A stretch of DNA of 64,000 bases, from the NCBI GenBank assembly GCA_039915945.1, contig JBDSMH010000093.1, forward strand, positions 1 through 64,000, written 5' to 3'. The first letter of the stretch is position 1; every line of letters starts with the position of its first letter. The translations under genes and the position numbers were made by a program. The notes below the pieces were generated by a model that saw only the letters and a list, made by a program, of their open reading frames with translations, did no database searches and was not told the DNA's origin. Below are positions 23,357 through 32,036 of this stretch, piece by piece. The stretch comes from DATLFA01 sp039915945 (lineage in GTDB: Bacteria > Actinomycetota > Acidimicrobiia > Acidimicrobiales > WLNW01).

Positions 23357-23818
23357 ATGCCAACTGCGAACAATGTCGAGACGGTCGAGCGAGTCATCCC
23401 TGCTCCGGCGAGCGCCATCTTCGATCTGCTGACCGATCCGGGACGGCACCCCGAGATCGACGGTTCGGGCACGGTCCGCAGCACCAAGCCCGACACCATC
23501 GAACGGTTGTCGCTCGGCTCCAAGTTCGGCATGTCGATGAAGTTCGGAGTCAAGTACTCGATGGTCAGCGAAGTGGTCGAGTTCGAGAACGATCGGCGCA
23601 TCGCATGGCAGTCGCGCCCGCCGAGCAAGTTCGGGGCCAAGTTCGGCGGCGGCCGCATCTGGCGCTACGAGCTCGATCCCGTCGACGGCGGCACACGCGT
23701 GCGCGAGAGTTGGGACATCACCCACGAGAAGGTCAAGTTCTTCGTACGCCCGGCGCGCAAGAGAACACGCGAGGCGATGGAGAAAACGCTCGCCCGCATC
23801 GAGGAGATCGTCGCTTGA
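23357..23818 (+). CDS. SRPBCC (polyketide cyclase/dehydrase-like) protein
   Basis: 153 residues: 'VERVIPAPASAIFDLLTDPG' then 'RHPEIDGSG' is the helix-grip N-terminus of the Polyketide_cyc2 group; 'WRYELDPVDGGTRVRESWD' and the long basic C-terminal helix 'ARKRTREAMEKTLARIEEIV' complete the fold. Its stop overlaps the TTG start of the following amidohydrolase (TTGA), so the two are co-translated and may act on the same hydrophobic substrate. Confidence 0.85.
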   Translation: MPTANNVETVERVIPAPASAIFDLLTDPGRHPEIDGSGTVRSTKPDTIERLSLGSKFGMSMKFGVKYSMVSEVVEFENDRRIAWQSRPPSKFGAKFGGGRIWRYELDPVDGGTRVRESWDITHEKVKFFVRPARKRTREAMEKTLARIEEIVA

Positions 23819-25251
23819 TCGCCGAACATTCGTTGAGCGGCATCCGGCTCGACCATCCCGTCGTCGATGGCGACGGACACATCGTCGAGTCGTTGCCGAT
23901 CGTCATCGACTACATCCGCCGCGTTGCCGGCGACGATGTCGCGGATCGCTTCGTCGGTTCGTCTCCGGCGTACGCGTCGCGTCGTGCGCCACTTCTGACC
24001 GAACACCATCACCGGCCGGCGCCGGGCAACCCGATCACCCCATGGTGGGCGCTGCCGGCAAACGCACTCGACCGCGCAACAGGCTTGTTGCCACAGCTGC
24101 TCTATGAACGGCTCGACGAGATCGGCCTCGACTTCACCGTGTTGTACTCGAGCGTCGGGCTGGCGTGTCTCGGGCACGCCGACGATGCCATCAGGCGCGG
24201 CTCGTGCCGCGGGCTCAATACCTATCTCGCCGAGATGCTCGACGGCTTCGGCGACCGCATGACTGCCGCCGCGGTGATCCCGACCCACACGCCCGACGAA
24301 GCGATCGCCGAGCTCGACCACGCGGTCAACACGCTCGGCTTCAAGGCAGTGATGCTCAACAGCTTCATCGCCCGTCCCCTACCCGAGCGCGGCGCCGGCG
24401 CGCAGTGGCTCGACGTGCTCGCCCTCGACAGCATCTACGACTACAACCCCGTGTGGGCGCGCTGCGTCGAGCTCGGTGTCGCGGTCACAGTGCACTCGCC
24501 ATCGCAGGGGTTGGGGCTGCGCGCGTCGTCCTCGCGCTACATGTTCAACCACATCGGCAACTTCGCCGCCAGCAGCGACGCATTCGCCAAAGCAGTCTTC
24601 TTCGGAGGGGTCGGGCATCGATTCCCCACGTTGAACTTCGCGTTTCTCGAATGCGGCGTGTCGTGGGGCGTACAGCTGTTGTGCGATCTCATCGACCGCT
24701 GGCACAAACGCGGCGGCACCAACATCGAGCAGCTCGACCCGAGCCGGCTCGATCGCGACGAATGGGACCGCCTGTTGACGCAATACGGCGGCGAGCGTTT
24801 CGCTGACCCCGCCGTGCGTCAGGCAACCCTCGGCCAGAGCGACAACCCACCTGACGCCATCGACGACTTCCGCGACAGCGGCGTGGCGACACCATCCGAC
24901 ATCGTCGCGCAGTTCGATCGCTTCTTCTTCGGTTGCGAAGCCGACGATGCGACGATTTCGTGGGCCTTCGCCGATCGGGTCAACCCGCTCGGAGCGACAC
25001 TGCAACCGATGCTCGGCTCTGACATCGGCCACTGGGACGTCCCCGACATGCGCGACGTGATGCCCGAGGCCTACGAGCTCGTCGAGCATCAGCAGCTGAC
25101 GCTTGCGCAGTTCCGAGCCTTCTCGTGCGACAACGCCATCCGTCTGCACGGTGGCATGAACCCGCACTTCTTCGACGGCACCCGGGTCGAGGCCTATGCC
25201 CGCGACCTGCTCGCTCGGCCGCGGGTCGAGCCGTCGCCAGCCTACGACTAG
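23815..25251 (+). CDS. Amidohydrolase-2 family metal-dependent hydrolase
   Basis: 478 residues, TTG start overlapping the previous stop. 'HPVVDGDGHIVESLPIVIDY' is the D-x-H metal site; 'VAVTVHSPSQGLGLRASSSR' the central metal His; 'FAFLECGVSWGVQLL', 'FFFGCEADD' and 'MLGSDIGHWDVPDMRDVMPE' the later sites. It is a close paralogue of 44221-45543 over the whole length, with the same ending 'CDNAIRLHGGMNPHFFDGT'. Reaction type (hydrolysis or decarboxylation) and substrate are unknown. Confidence 0.85.
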   Translation: MIAEHSLSGIRLDHPVVDGDGHIVESLPIVIDYIRRVAGDDVADRFVGSSPAYASRRAPLLTEHHHRPAPGNPITPWWALPANALDRATGLLPQLLYERLDEIGLDFTVLYSSVGLACLGHADDAIRRGSCRGLNTYLAEMLDGFGDRMTAAAVIPTHTPDEAIAELDHAVNTLGFKAVMLNSFIARPLPERGAGAQWLDVLALDSIYDYNPVWARCVELGVAVTVHSPSQGLGLRASSSRYMFNHIGNFAASSDAFAKAVFFGGVGHRFPTLNFAFLECGVSWGVQLLCDLIDRWHKRGGTNIEQLDPSRLDRDEWDRLLTQYGGERFADPAVRQATLGQSDNPPDAIDDFRDSGVATPSDIVAQFDRFFFGCEADDATISWAFADRVNPLGATLQPMLGSDIGHWDVPDMRDVMPEAYELVEHQQLTLAQFRAFSCDNAIRLHGGMNPHFFDGTRVEAYARDLLARPRVEPSPAYD

Positions 25252-25257
25252 CGCTCG

Positions 25258-26943
25258 TCAGCTGCGCGTCGGCCCGAGCATCGCGTGTTCGAGCGCCCGA
25301 TCACGAGCGAAGCGATCGGCGACCAGATAGCAGAGCAGTTCGATCTCGCGCACCGTCCACGTCGGTAGGTAGCGCCGTTCCTGACTCGCGGCGCACAGCG
25401 TGCCGAGCAGGCGACCCTCGGCCGAGTGCACCGGCAGCGACAAGTAGGTGTTGATCCCGTAGCGCTCGGCAAACGCGTTGCCGGGCAGATCTCGCAGCAC
25501 ATCCGCCGTCCACGAGATGCCCTCGCTCTGGCAGCGCTGGCACAGCGTGTCGGTCCACGGAAGGCGCGTGCCCTCGGGCGGCAGGTCGAGACCGCTCGTG
25601 TTGTGGATGAAGCGATGATCGAGTTCGTTCGCCTCGGCGTCGTACAGCGTGAGGTAGCTGATCTCGAGACCGGTCAACGACGCGATCGATTCGAGCAACG
25701 GACGAGCGAGAGTCTCCATGTCGGTCGCGGATGCGACGACACGGGCCAAGCTGGCGGCATCGAGGTGACGCTGACGTATCGGCGGGCGGTTTGGCAGCGT
25801 AGGTGTCAACGGCAGCGGCCCGGGTCGGCCCGTGAGGTAGCCCTGCACGCAATCCACACCGAGCGTCACGAGGGCGTCGAGCTCGGTCAGCGTTTCGACG
25901 CCCTCGGCGATCAATGTTGCGCCGATCTCGTCGGCGAACAACAACAACGATCGCGCCAACGCGCGGCGAGCTGGGTCGGTGTCGATGTCACGAGTGAGCG
26001 ATGTGTCGAGCTTGATGAGGTCGGGGCGGATGCGCACGACATGGCGCAGGCTCGAATACCCGGCGCCGGCGTCGTCGATGGCAAAGCGCACACCGATGCT
26101 GCGCAAGTGCCGCACGGCATCGACCAACGCGTCGTAGTCGTCGACGTGCGCGTGCTCGGTGATCTCGATGACGATTCGCTTTGCGTCGACGTCGTCGAAC
26201 AGTTCGGCCAGCTTCGTCGACTGGATCGCGCTCGGCGACGCATTCAACGAGAGATACACGTTCTCGGGGATTCGGTGCAGCTGCGCGAGGGCGGAAGTGA
26301 TTGCCGCCAGCTCGAGGTCGAGGCCGAGACCGACCGAAGCCGCATCGGCGAACCATCGTTCCGGCCCGCTCGCATCGGGGAACCGGGCGAGCGCCTCGGC
26401 CCCGATCACCGCACTGGTGCGCACGTTGACGATCGGTTGGAACACGATGGCTGGCGACCCTGGTCGCAACGCGGAGCGAATCCGCTTTTCGGTGCTGTTC
26501 CAACGGCGGCGCTCGTCGTGTTGGCGGTCGAGCTCCTGCCCGACCAACTCGGCGAGCATCGCCAGGAATCCGGCATCTCTGCGACCGAGCCCCGGATCCT
26601 CCTCACGACCGGCGCATCCCAACACGCCGTAGGGCGTGCCGTCCGCCAGCAACACCGCGGCGCTCACCTGCGCGCCGACATTGGTCAGCGTGGGGAAGAG
26701 CTTGTCGCTACCGACCGCACCGCTCGCGATCGCAGTGACCGACGCCGCGCCACTCGGGCACGACCATCCGTCGTACAGGCCGAACGGCGTTGCGTTACCC
26801 GTGAACACGCGCACGACCAATCGGTCATCCACGAGTTCGGCGAGCCACGCCACGTCGAGCAGGAGTTGGTTCCGCGCGAGTTCGAGTACGCGACGAATCA
26901 ACGATCCGCGGGCGTCATCGTCCTCCAACGAATCCAGCGCCAT
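25258..26943 (-). CDS. GAF-EAL-GAF cyclic-di-GMP phosphodiesterase
   Basis: 561 residues. Residues ~10-145 form a GAF domain, ~160-400 an EAL domain, ~410-555 a second GAF domain. The EAL domain keeps the catalytic set: E183-A-L ('GAEALARF'), Asn in 'LSLNASPSA', Glu in 'VIEITEH', 'FAIDDAGAGYSS', Lys in 'DLIKLD', 'IAEGVET' and 'VQGYLTGRPG'. It should therefore hydrolyse c-di-GMP to pGpG. No membrane segment; it is a cytoplasmic sensor-enzyme. Single gene; its promoter lies near the palindrome at 27052-27107. Confidence 0.9.
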   Translation of the reverse strand: MALDSLEDDDARGSLIRRVLELARNQLLLDVAWLAELVDDRLVVRVFTGNATPFGLYDGWSCPSGAASVTAIASGAVGSDKLFPTLTNVGAQVSAAVLLADGTPYGVLGCAGREEDPGLGRRDAGFLAMLAELVGQELDRQHDERRRWNSTEKRIRSALRPGSPAIVFQPIVNVRTSAVIGAEALARFPDASGPERWFADAASVGLGLDLELAAITSALAQLHRIPENVYLSLNASPSAIQSTKLAELFDDVDAKRIVIEITEHAHVDDYDALVDAVRHLRSIGVRFAIDDAGAGYSSLRHVVRIRPDLIKLDTSLTRDIDTDPARRALARSLLLFADEIGATLIAEGVETLTELDALVTLGVDCVQGYLTGRPGPLPLTPTLPNRPPIRQRHLDAASLARVVASATDMETLARPLLESIASLTGLEISYLTLYDAEANELDHRFIHNTSGLDLPPEGTRLPWTDTLCQRCQSEGISWTADVLRDLPGNAFAERYGINTYLSLPVHSAEGRLLGTLCAASQERRYLPTWTVREIELLCYLVADRFARDRALEHAMLGPTRS

Positions 26944-27051
26944 GCTTCCTCCTCGGCGTCTCGCCGGGCACCGCGCACGGATGGAGACCCCTGCCTTACA
27001 TCGGCATGACTCCGTCCAGGTTTAGGACGGCCCCCCGCCCCACCCGCCCCA

Positions 27052-27107
27052 CCCGTTCTATTGGTGTTCGATACGTGTATATACGTATCGAATAACACGA
27101 GAACGGT
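27052..27107. repeat. 56-bp dispersed palindrome, copy 2
   Basis: Arms of 24 bp (27053-27076 and 27083-27106) pair with four mismatches around GTATAT. The outer CCCGTTCT / AGAACGG and GGTGTTC blocks match copy 1 at 15224-15279, while the inner arm differs (CGATACGT). It lies 12 nt past the stop of the minus-strand gene 27119-28314 and 108 nt before the start of the GAF-EAL gene. Confidence 0.7.
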
Positions 27108-27118
27108 TGGGACGCGGG

Positions 27119-28314
27119 TTACATGAAGTTGCGCGTGTGCAGCGCCGACAGTGCTTCGGCTTCGGCGGGGGCGAAGCCGAGGCGCGCGAGCCGGCGGCGC
27201 CGACCGATGTCCATGTCGTCTTGGAGCGCTTGCACGCGATGCCAACCCGTCGCGATGGCGGTCGGATCGAGTGAACCGGCGGCCAGCAAGACCAACGCGT
27301 CGTAGACCTCGTCGTTGAGGCCACTCGTCTGCGCGAGTGCGTCGTGGCGACGCTCGACCGCGGCCACCAAACGGGCTCGCAGATCTGGTTCGGCATCGAG
27401 TTGCCCGCACAGGTGCGCGATGCCGAACGCGACGTGGCGCGCTTCATCCTGTAGCGCGAGCTGCGCGACGCGTCGGGTTGTCGGGTCGGGCGCGTGCGCC
27501 TCGAGGAACGACAGCAGCGACAGGAATGTCCCTTCGCCATACACACCGACAACAAGAAGGCCGAGACGGCGAAATCTGGTTCGTCGATCAGTGTCTGCAG
27601 CGACTGCCGCCCGCCGACCGTCGACAATCCGAGCGGTCGGCCGGCGAGCAGCGCGCGGCGGGTGAAGGCTTCGATGTGACGGGCCTCGTCGGCAACCTGG
27701 ATCGCGAGCAGTTGCATCACTTCGCGAAAGTGCGGGTGCACCTGCGCGATGAATCGAGCGGGAACGACCAACGCCGCGACCTCGTTCTCGATGAGGTAGG
27801 TCATCACCTGGATGACGGCGGCTTCGATGAGCTCGTCGTTCTCGACTGGTGCGGCCCAGTCGATGGCGGTGGCCGGATCCCACTGACTCGCGGCGGCTTG
27901 CGCGTAGAGACGGGGCGCCTCGTCGGCCCAGACATGTGCTTTGTCGTCGAGCGCGAAAAACGGGTCGGGCCCACCGAGCTCGACGTGCGCACCGCGGGGC
28001 GCTACTCCCCAGTGCCTCGGCGAACGATCGACAACCGCCCCCGCGACTGCGAGCGACGCGTGCCCGGCGGGCTCGCTGTTGCGCCGCGCCGCACCGGCGG
28101 CAGTCCCCCGCGTGAGCCGCGCGATCGCGCCGTCGGCGTCTCGATCTTCGTAGCGGTGGCCCCGCGCCCGGGCCCACACGCGCAGGTGCACCCGCAACTC
28201 GGGATGCGTGCCACAGATATCGACCGTGGCGCCCGACTCGAGTTGGTCGATGGCGTACTTGACGATGATGTGCGCGCCTTCGTCGAGACCGAGATGGCCG
28301 AGATCGACTAGCAA
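27119..28314 (-). pseudogene. TusA-like / ferritin-like diiron protein, frameshifted
   Basis: The N-terminal ~75 residues ('LVDLGHLGLDEGAHIIVKYA', 'VDICGTHPELRVHLR') resemble a TusA/SirA-type fold; the rest is a ferritin-like four-helix domain with diiron-type Glu and ExxH motifs ('MTYLIENEVAALVVPARF', 'QVADEARHIEAFTRRA', 'GEGTFLSLLSFLE', 'QDEARHVAFGIAHL'). The frame breaks near 27550: adding one G after TTGTTG joins 'VSAFLL' to 'VGVYGEGTF'. The start is probably TTG 28314, preceded by CAGGGGA; an ATG at 28398 overlaps the upstream gene. If the shift is a sequencing error, this is a diiron oxygenase of about 400 residues. Confidence 0.7.
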
Positions 28315-28354
28315 CGATGTCCCCTGCTCGCGCGCACCGGCACCGACGAGACGC

Positions 28355-29227
28355 TCAAGGGCGGTAGTCGGCCGCGACGACGTTGCCCTCGGCGTCATAG
28401 AAGGCGGCCTCGTCGACGGCGCGCTCGAGCGGCGCGTAGAGCTCGATGCGACCGACCCGCCACTCCTTCAAGCCTTCGAGATCGAGCAATGGACGAACTT
28501 CGGCATCGTCGTACGACATCCCCATGAGCAGCGACACGAACTGCTCGACCTTCGGGGCATGCGGGTCGCCGATCACCGTGAAGTTGCAGTGGTCGTACGC
28601 GCCCGTCTGCCCGATGACCTTGGTCGCGCCCGGAGCAAACGTGCCCTCGCGTCCGAACAACAGGTGGTTGCCGTCGATCATGCACGCGGCATCGACGTCG
28701 CCGGCCATCAGCGCGCGAGCGGCATCGCGCTCACCGCCGATGGGTCGCCGTGCTTGCCGCCGAGCGCATCGAAGCGCCGGATCGTCACGTCGGTACCGGG
28801 CGAGAGCCCGAGCGACCGCAGGTACGACCGCGGCAGCAAGGTCGCTTGGGGCGAATCGACGGCGCCGACCCCGACCGTGGTGCCTTTGAGATCGGCCGGT
28901 GTGTCGATGCCAGCGTCCGTGCGCACTACGACGACCGACGTGAGGTCGCAGTCGCTGTCACGCATGGCGACCGCGTGCGCCTCTTGCCCGCGCGCCAGCC
29001 GCGGCACGACGCGTGCGCACCCACGCCAGCGGCGAATTCCAGGCAACGTCGATCTCGCCCGCCAGATGCGCGTCGACTTGACGTTCGTAGTTCGAGAACA
29101 GCACGTAATCGAAGTCGAAACCACGATCGGCGAACCGGGCGCGGAATCCTTCCCAGATCGTCACGACCTTCGGGTCGTAGGCAACCGCACCGAGCAACAA
29201 CGTCGACGACGTCATCATTGTCGCCAT
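28355..29227 (-). pseudogene. PhnD-like ABC transporter substrate-binding protein, two frameshifts
   Basis: Three successive frames spell one periplasmic-binding-like protein: 'LGAVAYDPKVVTIWEGFRAR', 'GEIDVAWNSPLAWVR'; then 'HAVAMRDSDCDLTSVVVVRT', 'LKGTTVGVGAVDSPQATLLP'; then 'GDVDAACMIDGNHLLFGREG'. This is the pattern of phosphite/phosphonate (PhnD-type) binding proteins, although no signal peptide is visible. The breaks are near 29010 (2-base loss or 1-base gain) and in a CCC run at 28742-28744 (one base lost). It overlaps the end of a truncated acyl-CoA dehydrogenase fragment and precedes the ferritin-like gene. Confidence 0.7.
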
Positions 29228-29507
29228 GTGCTTCGATGGCGGCCGTCGCACTGAAGTGCATCGTCACGACCATCGCTGTCGACCCGCACGCCTTGGCAAT
29301 GCGTTCGATCACCGCCGATGCGGTCGACGGGCCCAGACCCATGCCGCCGACATCGGGGCTGCTGATGAGGCCCAGCAGACCGGCCTTGCCCAGTGCGTCG
29401 ATCGACGCCCGGGGGAACGTACCAGTGGTATCTACTTCGGCGGCGCGCGGCTCGATGACGTTGCCGATGATCCCCTCGAGCACGTCGAGGACCTGTTCTG
29501 CAGTCAC
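29223..29507 (-). pseudogene. Acyl-CoA dehydrogenase N-terminal fragment
   Basis: About 95 residues from GTG 29507 match the helical N-terminal domain of acyl-CoA dehydrogenases ('VIEPRAAEVDTTGTFPRASI', 'GLISSPDVGGMGLGPSTASA', 'AKACGSTAMVVTMHFSA'). After 'AIEAHG' the similarity stops and the PhnD-like frame begins from an ATG embedded in the same DNA. The FAD-binding middle and C-terminal domains are absent from the window. A good AAGGAGAA ribosome-binding site remains. It looks like a deletion scar. Confidence 0.75.
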
Positions 29508-29617
29508 AGCTTTCTCCTTCGAATCACAACGATCTCCTTTGCTCCGGGCGACACGCTAGAGCCCGAGCGGGCCAACTTCTCGGCCGCGCGATGAGCGCTT
29601 GCGCGAAGAGCCGACAG

Positions 29618-30337
29618 CTACGCGTAGCGGCCGGCGATCTCGTCGAGGATGCGGGCGAATTCGACCGGCGCGTTGCGAGCCGGCGTATGACCCGAGTCGA
29701 TGTCGATTACTTCGGTTGCGGCGCACGCCTCGATCAACCGTTGCTGCACGTCGCGGGGCTGGTGCGTGTCGCGCAGCGGACGTACGAAGGTGCGCGGCAT
29801 GCTCGCGGGCACACCGGCCCACGACACGGGATGGAACAACAGGTTCATCGCTTCGACCGACTGCGCCTGCACGGCATCGCGCAACGGCAAGAGGCCATCG
29901 ACGAACGCGAGATCTTCATCCCTTTGCACGAAGGTGTGGTTCTCGTACTTGCGGAGGATCCCCGGTCGGGCACTAGCCATCGCATCGCGGCGGTCGGGAA
30001 ACAACACATCGACTGCCAAACGGCCGTCGGGCGCGATCAATGCTGCAACGAACACCATGTGACGCACTCGATCGCCCAGTGCGCCTGCGATGCGCGGCAT
30101 GAGCATGCCGCCGCCCGAGTGCGCGACCAAGACCGCCGGCCCCTCACAGCGCGCCGCAATGTCGTCGGCCGCGGTCGCCGCGGCGATCTCCGGGTGCACT
30201 CGGCTGAGATCGAACGGGCGGTCGCGCCGCCCGAGTAGGTCGACGGCCACGGACGGATGGGCGAGCGCCTGTTGCACTCGTCGCCAACCGCGCGAAGTGT
30301 CACCGGTGCCGTGGATCAAGACCAATGTGGGCGTCAC
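29618..30337 (-). CDS. Alpha/beta-hydrolase
   Basis: 239 residues: oxyanion segment 'LVLIHGTGDTSRGW', nucleophile Ser in 'LVAHSGGGMLMPR', and a C-terminal His in 'DSGHTPARNAP'. The fold is a small one with a short lid, similar to HNL/MES-type hydrolases. The substrate is not known. It lies 4 nt after the DUF35-thiolase fusion gene in the same direction and is the last intact gene of the minus-strand operon. Confidence 0.85.
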   Translation of the reverse strand: MTPTLVLIHGTGDTSRGWRRVQQALAHPSVAVDLLGRRDRPFDLSRVHPEIAAATAADDIAARCEGPAVLVAHSGGGMLMPRIAGALGDRVRHMVFVAALIAPDGRLAVDVLFPDRRDAMASARPGILRKYENHTFVQRDEDLAFVDGLLPLRDAVQAQSVEAMNLLFHPVSWAGVPASMPRTFVRPLRDTHQPRDVQQRLIEACAATEVIDIDSGHTPARNAPVEFARILDEIAGRYA

Positions 30338-30341
30338 GTCG

Positions 30342-32024
30342 TCAGCGCCACCGCGTCAACAACATCACGCCGCCGGGATGGCCGCCGCCACTCGACAGGA
30401 TCGCGACTTCGGGTCCACCGGCAACTTGGCGGTCACCACCCTCGCCCCGCAACTGCACGCAGGCCTCGTGGAGAAAGCCCCACCCGTGTAAACGTCCGGC
30501 CGACAACTGACCGCCGTGCGTGTTCAACGGAAATTCGCCGTCGAGGGCGATGCGGGTGCCTCCTTCGACGAACGCGCCGCCCTCACCGATGCCGCAGAAC
30601 CCGAGCAACTCGATCCACGAGAGGCAATTGAACGTGAAGCCGTCGTAGATCTCGGCCACGTCGACATCGCGATGGGTGAGATCGGTGCGCGTCCATACGT
30701 GGCGTGCCGGGCCGGCGAGCACCGGCTCGTGCAGCAACGTTCCTTGATCCCACGACACGCGTTCGGCAAGGTGTGTGCCGACGGCTTCGACACCGACCAA
30801 TGGCGCACGGAGATCCGCGACGGTATCGACCGACGAGATCACCACTGCGACCGCGCCGTCGCATGGCGCGTCACAGTCGAACAGACCAAACGGTGTCGAC
30901 ACCATGCGCGCGCCGAGGTAGTCATCCATGGTGATCGGTTCGCGATAGACCGCATTCGGATTGAGTGACGCGTTACGGCGCGCGTTGACCGCGATCGCGC
31001 CGAGCTGCTCTCGCGTCGTGCCGAACACCTGCATGTGGCGCGTGGCCATCATGGCGATCCAGTTGGCCGCGCTGAACGCGCCGTAGGGCAGCCGTCCTTC
31101 CATCTCCCCCGAGATGCGACCCGCGGGATTCGGCTGTATTTCGCCGCGGCGTTGGAAGTCCCGAAATGACGATTCCCAGACCCCGCGCACGCACAGCACA
31201 TGACGACACGCCCCTGCAGCGACCGCGAGCATGGCGTTCACCACGGCACCGGTCTGGCCCGCGCCCTCCATGCCACTGGCAAACCAGATGGGGCGCACCC
31301 GCAACACGTCTTCGATGCTGTTGACGCCGCCGCCGGTCGTGCCGGCGAGCGTGAACCCCGGCCCCGGGTACGACGACATTCCGTCGATGTCGGCGACCTG
31401 CAACCCCGCGTCGGCGATGGCCGCGAGGCAGGCGTCGACCATCAACCCCAGTGGGTTGCGACCGAGCCCGCGCCCGACCGACGACATACCAATGCCACTG
31501 ATGACGACCTTACTCTCGAACTTGTCGAGCGGTGCGACCCGTGGCAACTGCCGCGGTGTGGTGGCGAGGTCGCGTGAGTCGACCATCGGCCGATCGACCG
31601 GCGGCTCGCGGGGCGGTGTATCCGGATCGGTTTCGAACAGCGGCAACCACACGTCGTCACGTTGTTCGAACAGCACCCGCACCCGCATCCCGATGAACGC
31701 AGCATCGGGCGCGCAGTTGACGATGTTGGTGGTCAACCGCACTGCCGGATCTTCGGCCAGCGCGACGATGGCGATCACGTAGGGCGGGACGAACGCCGGA
31801 TGCCACGGCTGATGGTTGACGGTGACCGCCTCGATGGTGCCGCGGCCCGACACGACCGTCTCGGTCAAGTCGTCGCTGCGACAGTCAGGGCAGCGGGGCA
31901 ACGGCGGGTGCAGCAACCGCGCGCACCCGCGGCACTGCTGGATGCGAAGAACGCCGTCGGCGCCGCTCGTCCAGAAGTACCGGTTCCAGGGCGTGAGATG
32001 CGGCAGGGGCGGCGCAGGAGGCAT
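30342..32024 (-). CDS. DUF35 (zinc ribbon/OB) - thiolase-fold lipid-transfer fusion protein
   Basis: 560 residues. Residues 31-48 hold a zinc ribbon (Cys31, 34, 45, 48; 'CRGCARLLH', 'PRCPDCRS') and ~55-130 an OB fold, together DUF35. From ~170 a thiolase-like domain of the SCP2/Ltp type begins ('VVISGIGMSSVGRGLG') and includes 'EIYDGFTFNCLSWIELLGF' and 'NTHGGQLSAGRLHGWGF'. In steroid side-chain degradation, Ltp2 and a DUF35 partner form a retro-aldolase complex, with a Tyr in a YDCF-type motif; here both are one chain and the motif reads YDGF. The role as a C-C-cleaving aldolase is inferred. Confidence 0.85.
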   Translation of the reverse strand: MPPAPPLPHLTPWNRYFWTSGADGVLRIQQCRGCARLLHPPLPRCPDCRSDDLTETVVSGRGTIEAVTVNHQPWHPAFVPPYVIAIVALAEDPAVRLTTNIVNCAPDAAFIGMRVRVLFEQRDDVWLPLFETDPDTPPREPPVDRPMVDSRDLATTPRQLPRVAPLDKFESKVVISGIGMSSVGRGLGRNPLGLMVDACLAAIADAGLQVADIDGMSSYPGPGFTLAGTTGGGVNSIEDVLRVRPIWFASGMEGAGQTGAVVNAMLAVAAGACRHVLCVRGVWESSFRDFQRRGEIQPNPAGRISGEMEGRLPYGAFSAANWIAMMATRHMQVFGTTREQLGAIAVNARRNASLNPNAVYREPITMDDYLGARMVSTPFGLFDCDAPCDGAVAVVISSVDTVADLRAPLVGVEAVGTHLAERVSWDQGTLLHEPVLAGPARHVWTRTDLTHRDVDVAEIYDGFTFNCLSWIELLGFCGIGEGGAFVEGGTRIALDGEFPLNTHGGQLSAGRLHGWGFLHEACVQLRGEGGDRQVAGGPEVAILSSGGGHPGGVMLLTRWR

Positions 32025-32036
32025 CGCGTCGATGGG

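Noticed and set aside
23146..25251. 701-codon frame upstream of the amidohydrolase
   Set aside because: The N-terminal 223 codons overlap the SRPBCC gene in another frame; TTG 23815 with the TTGA overlap is the better start.
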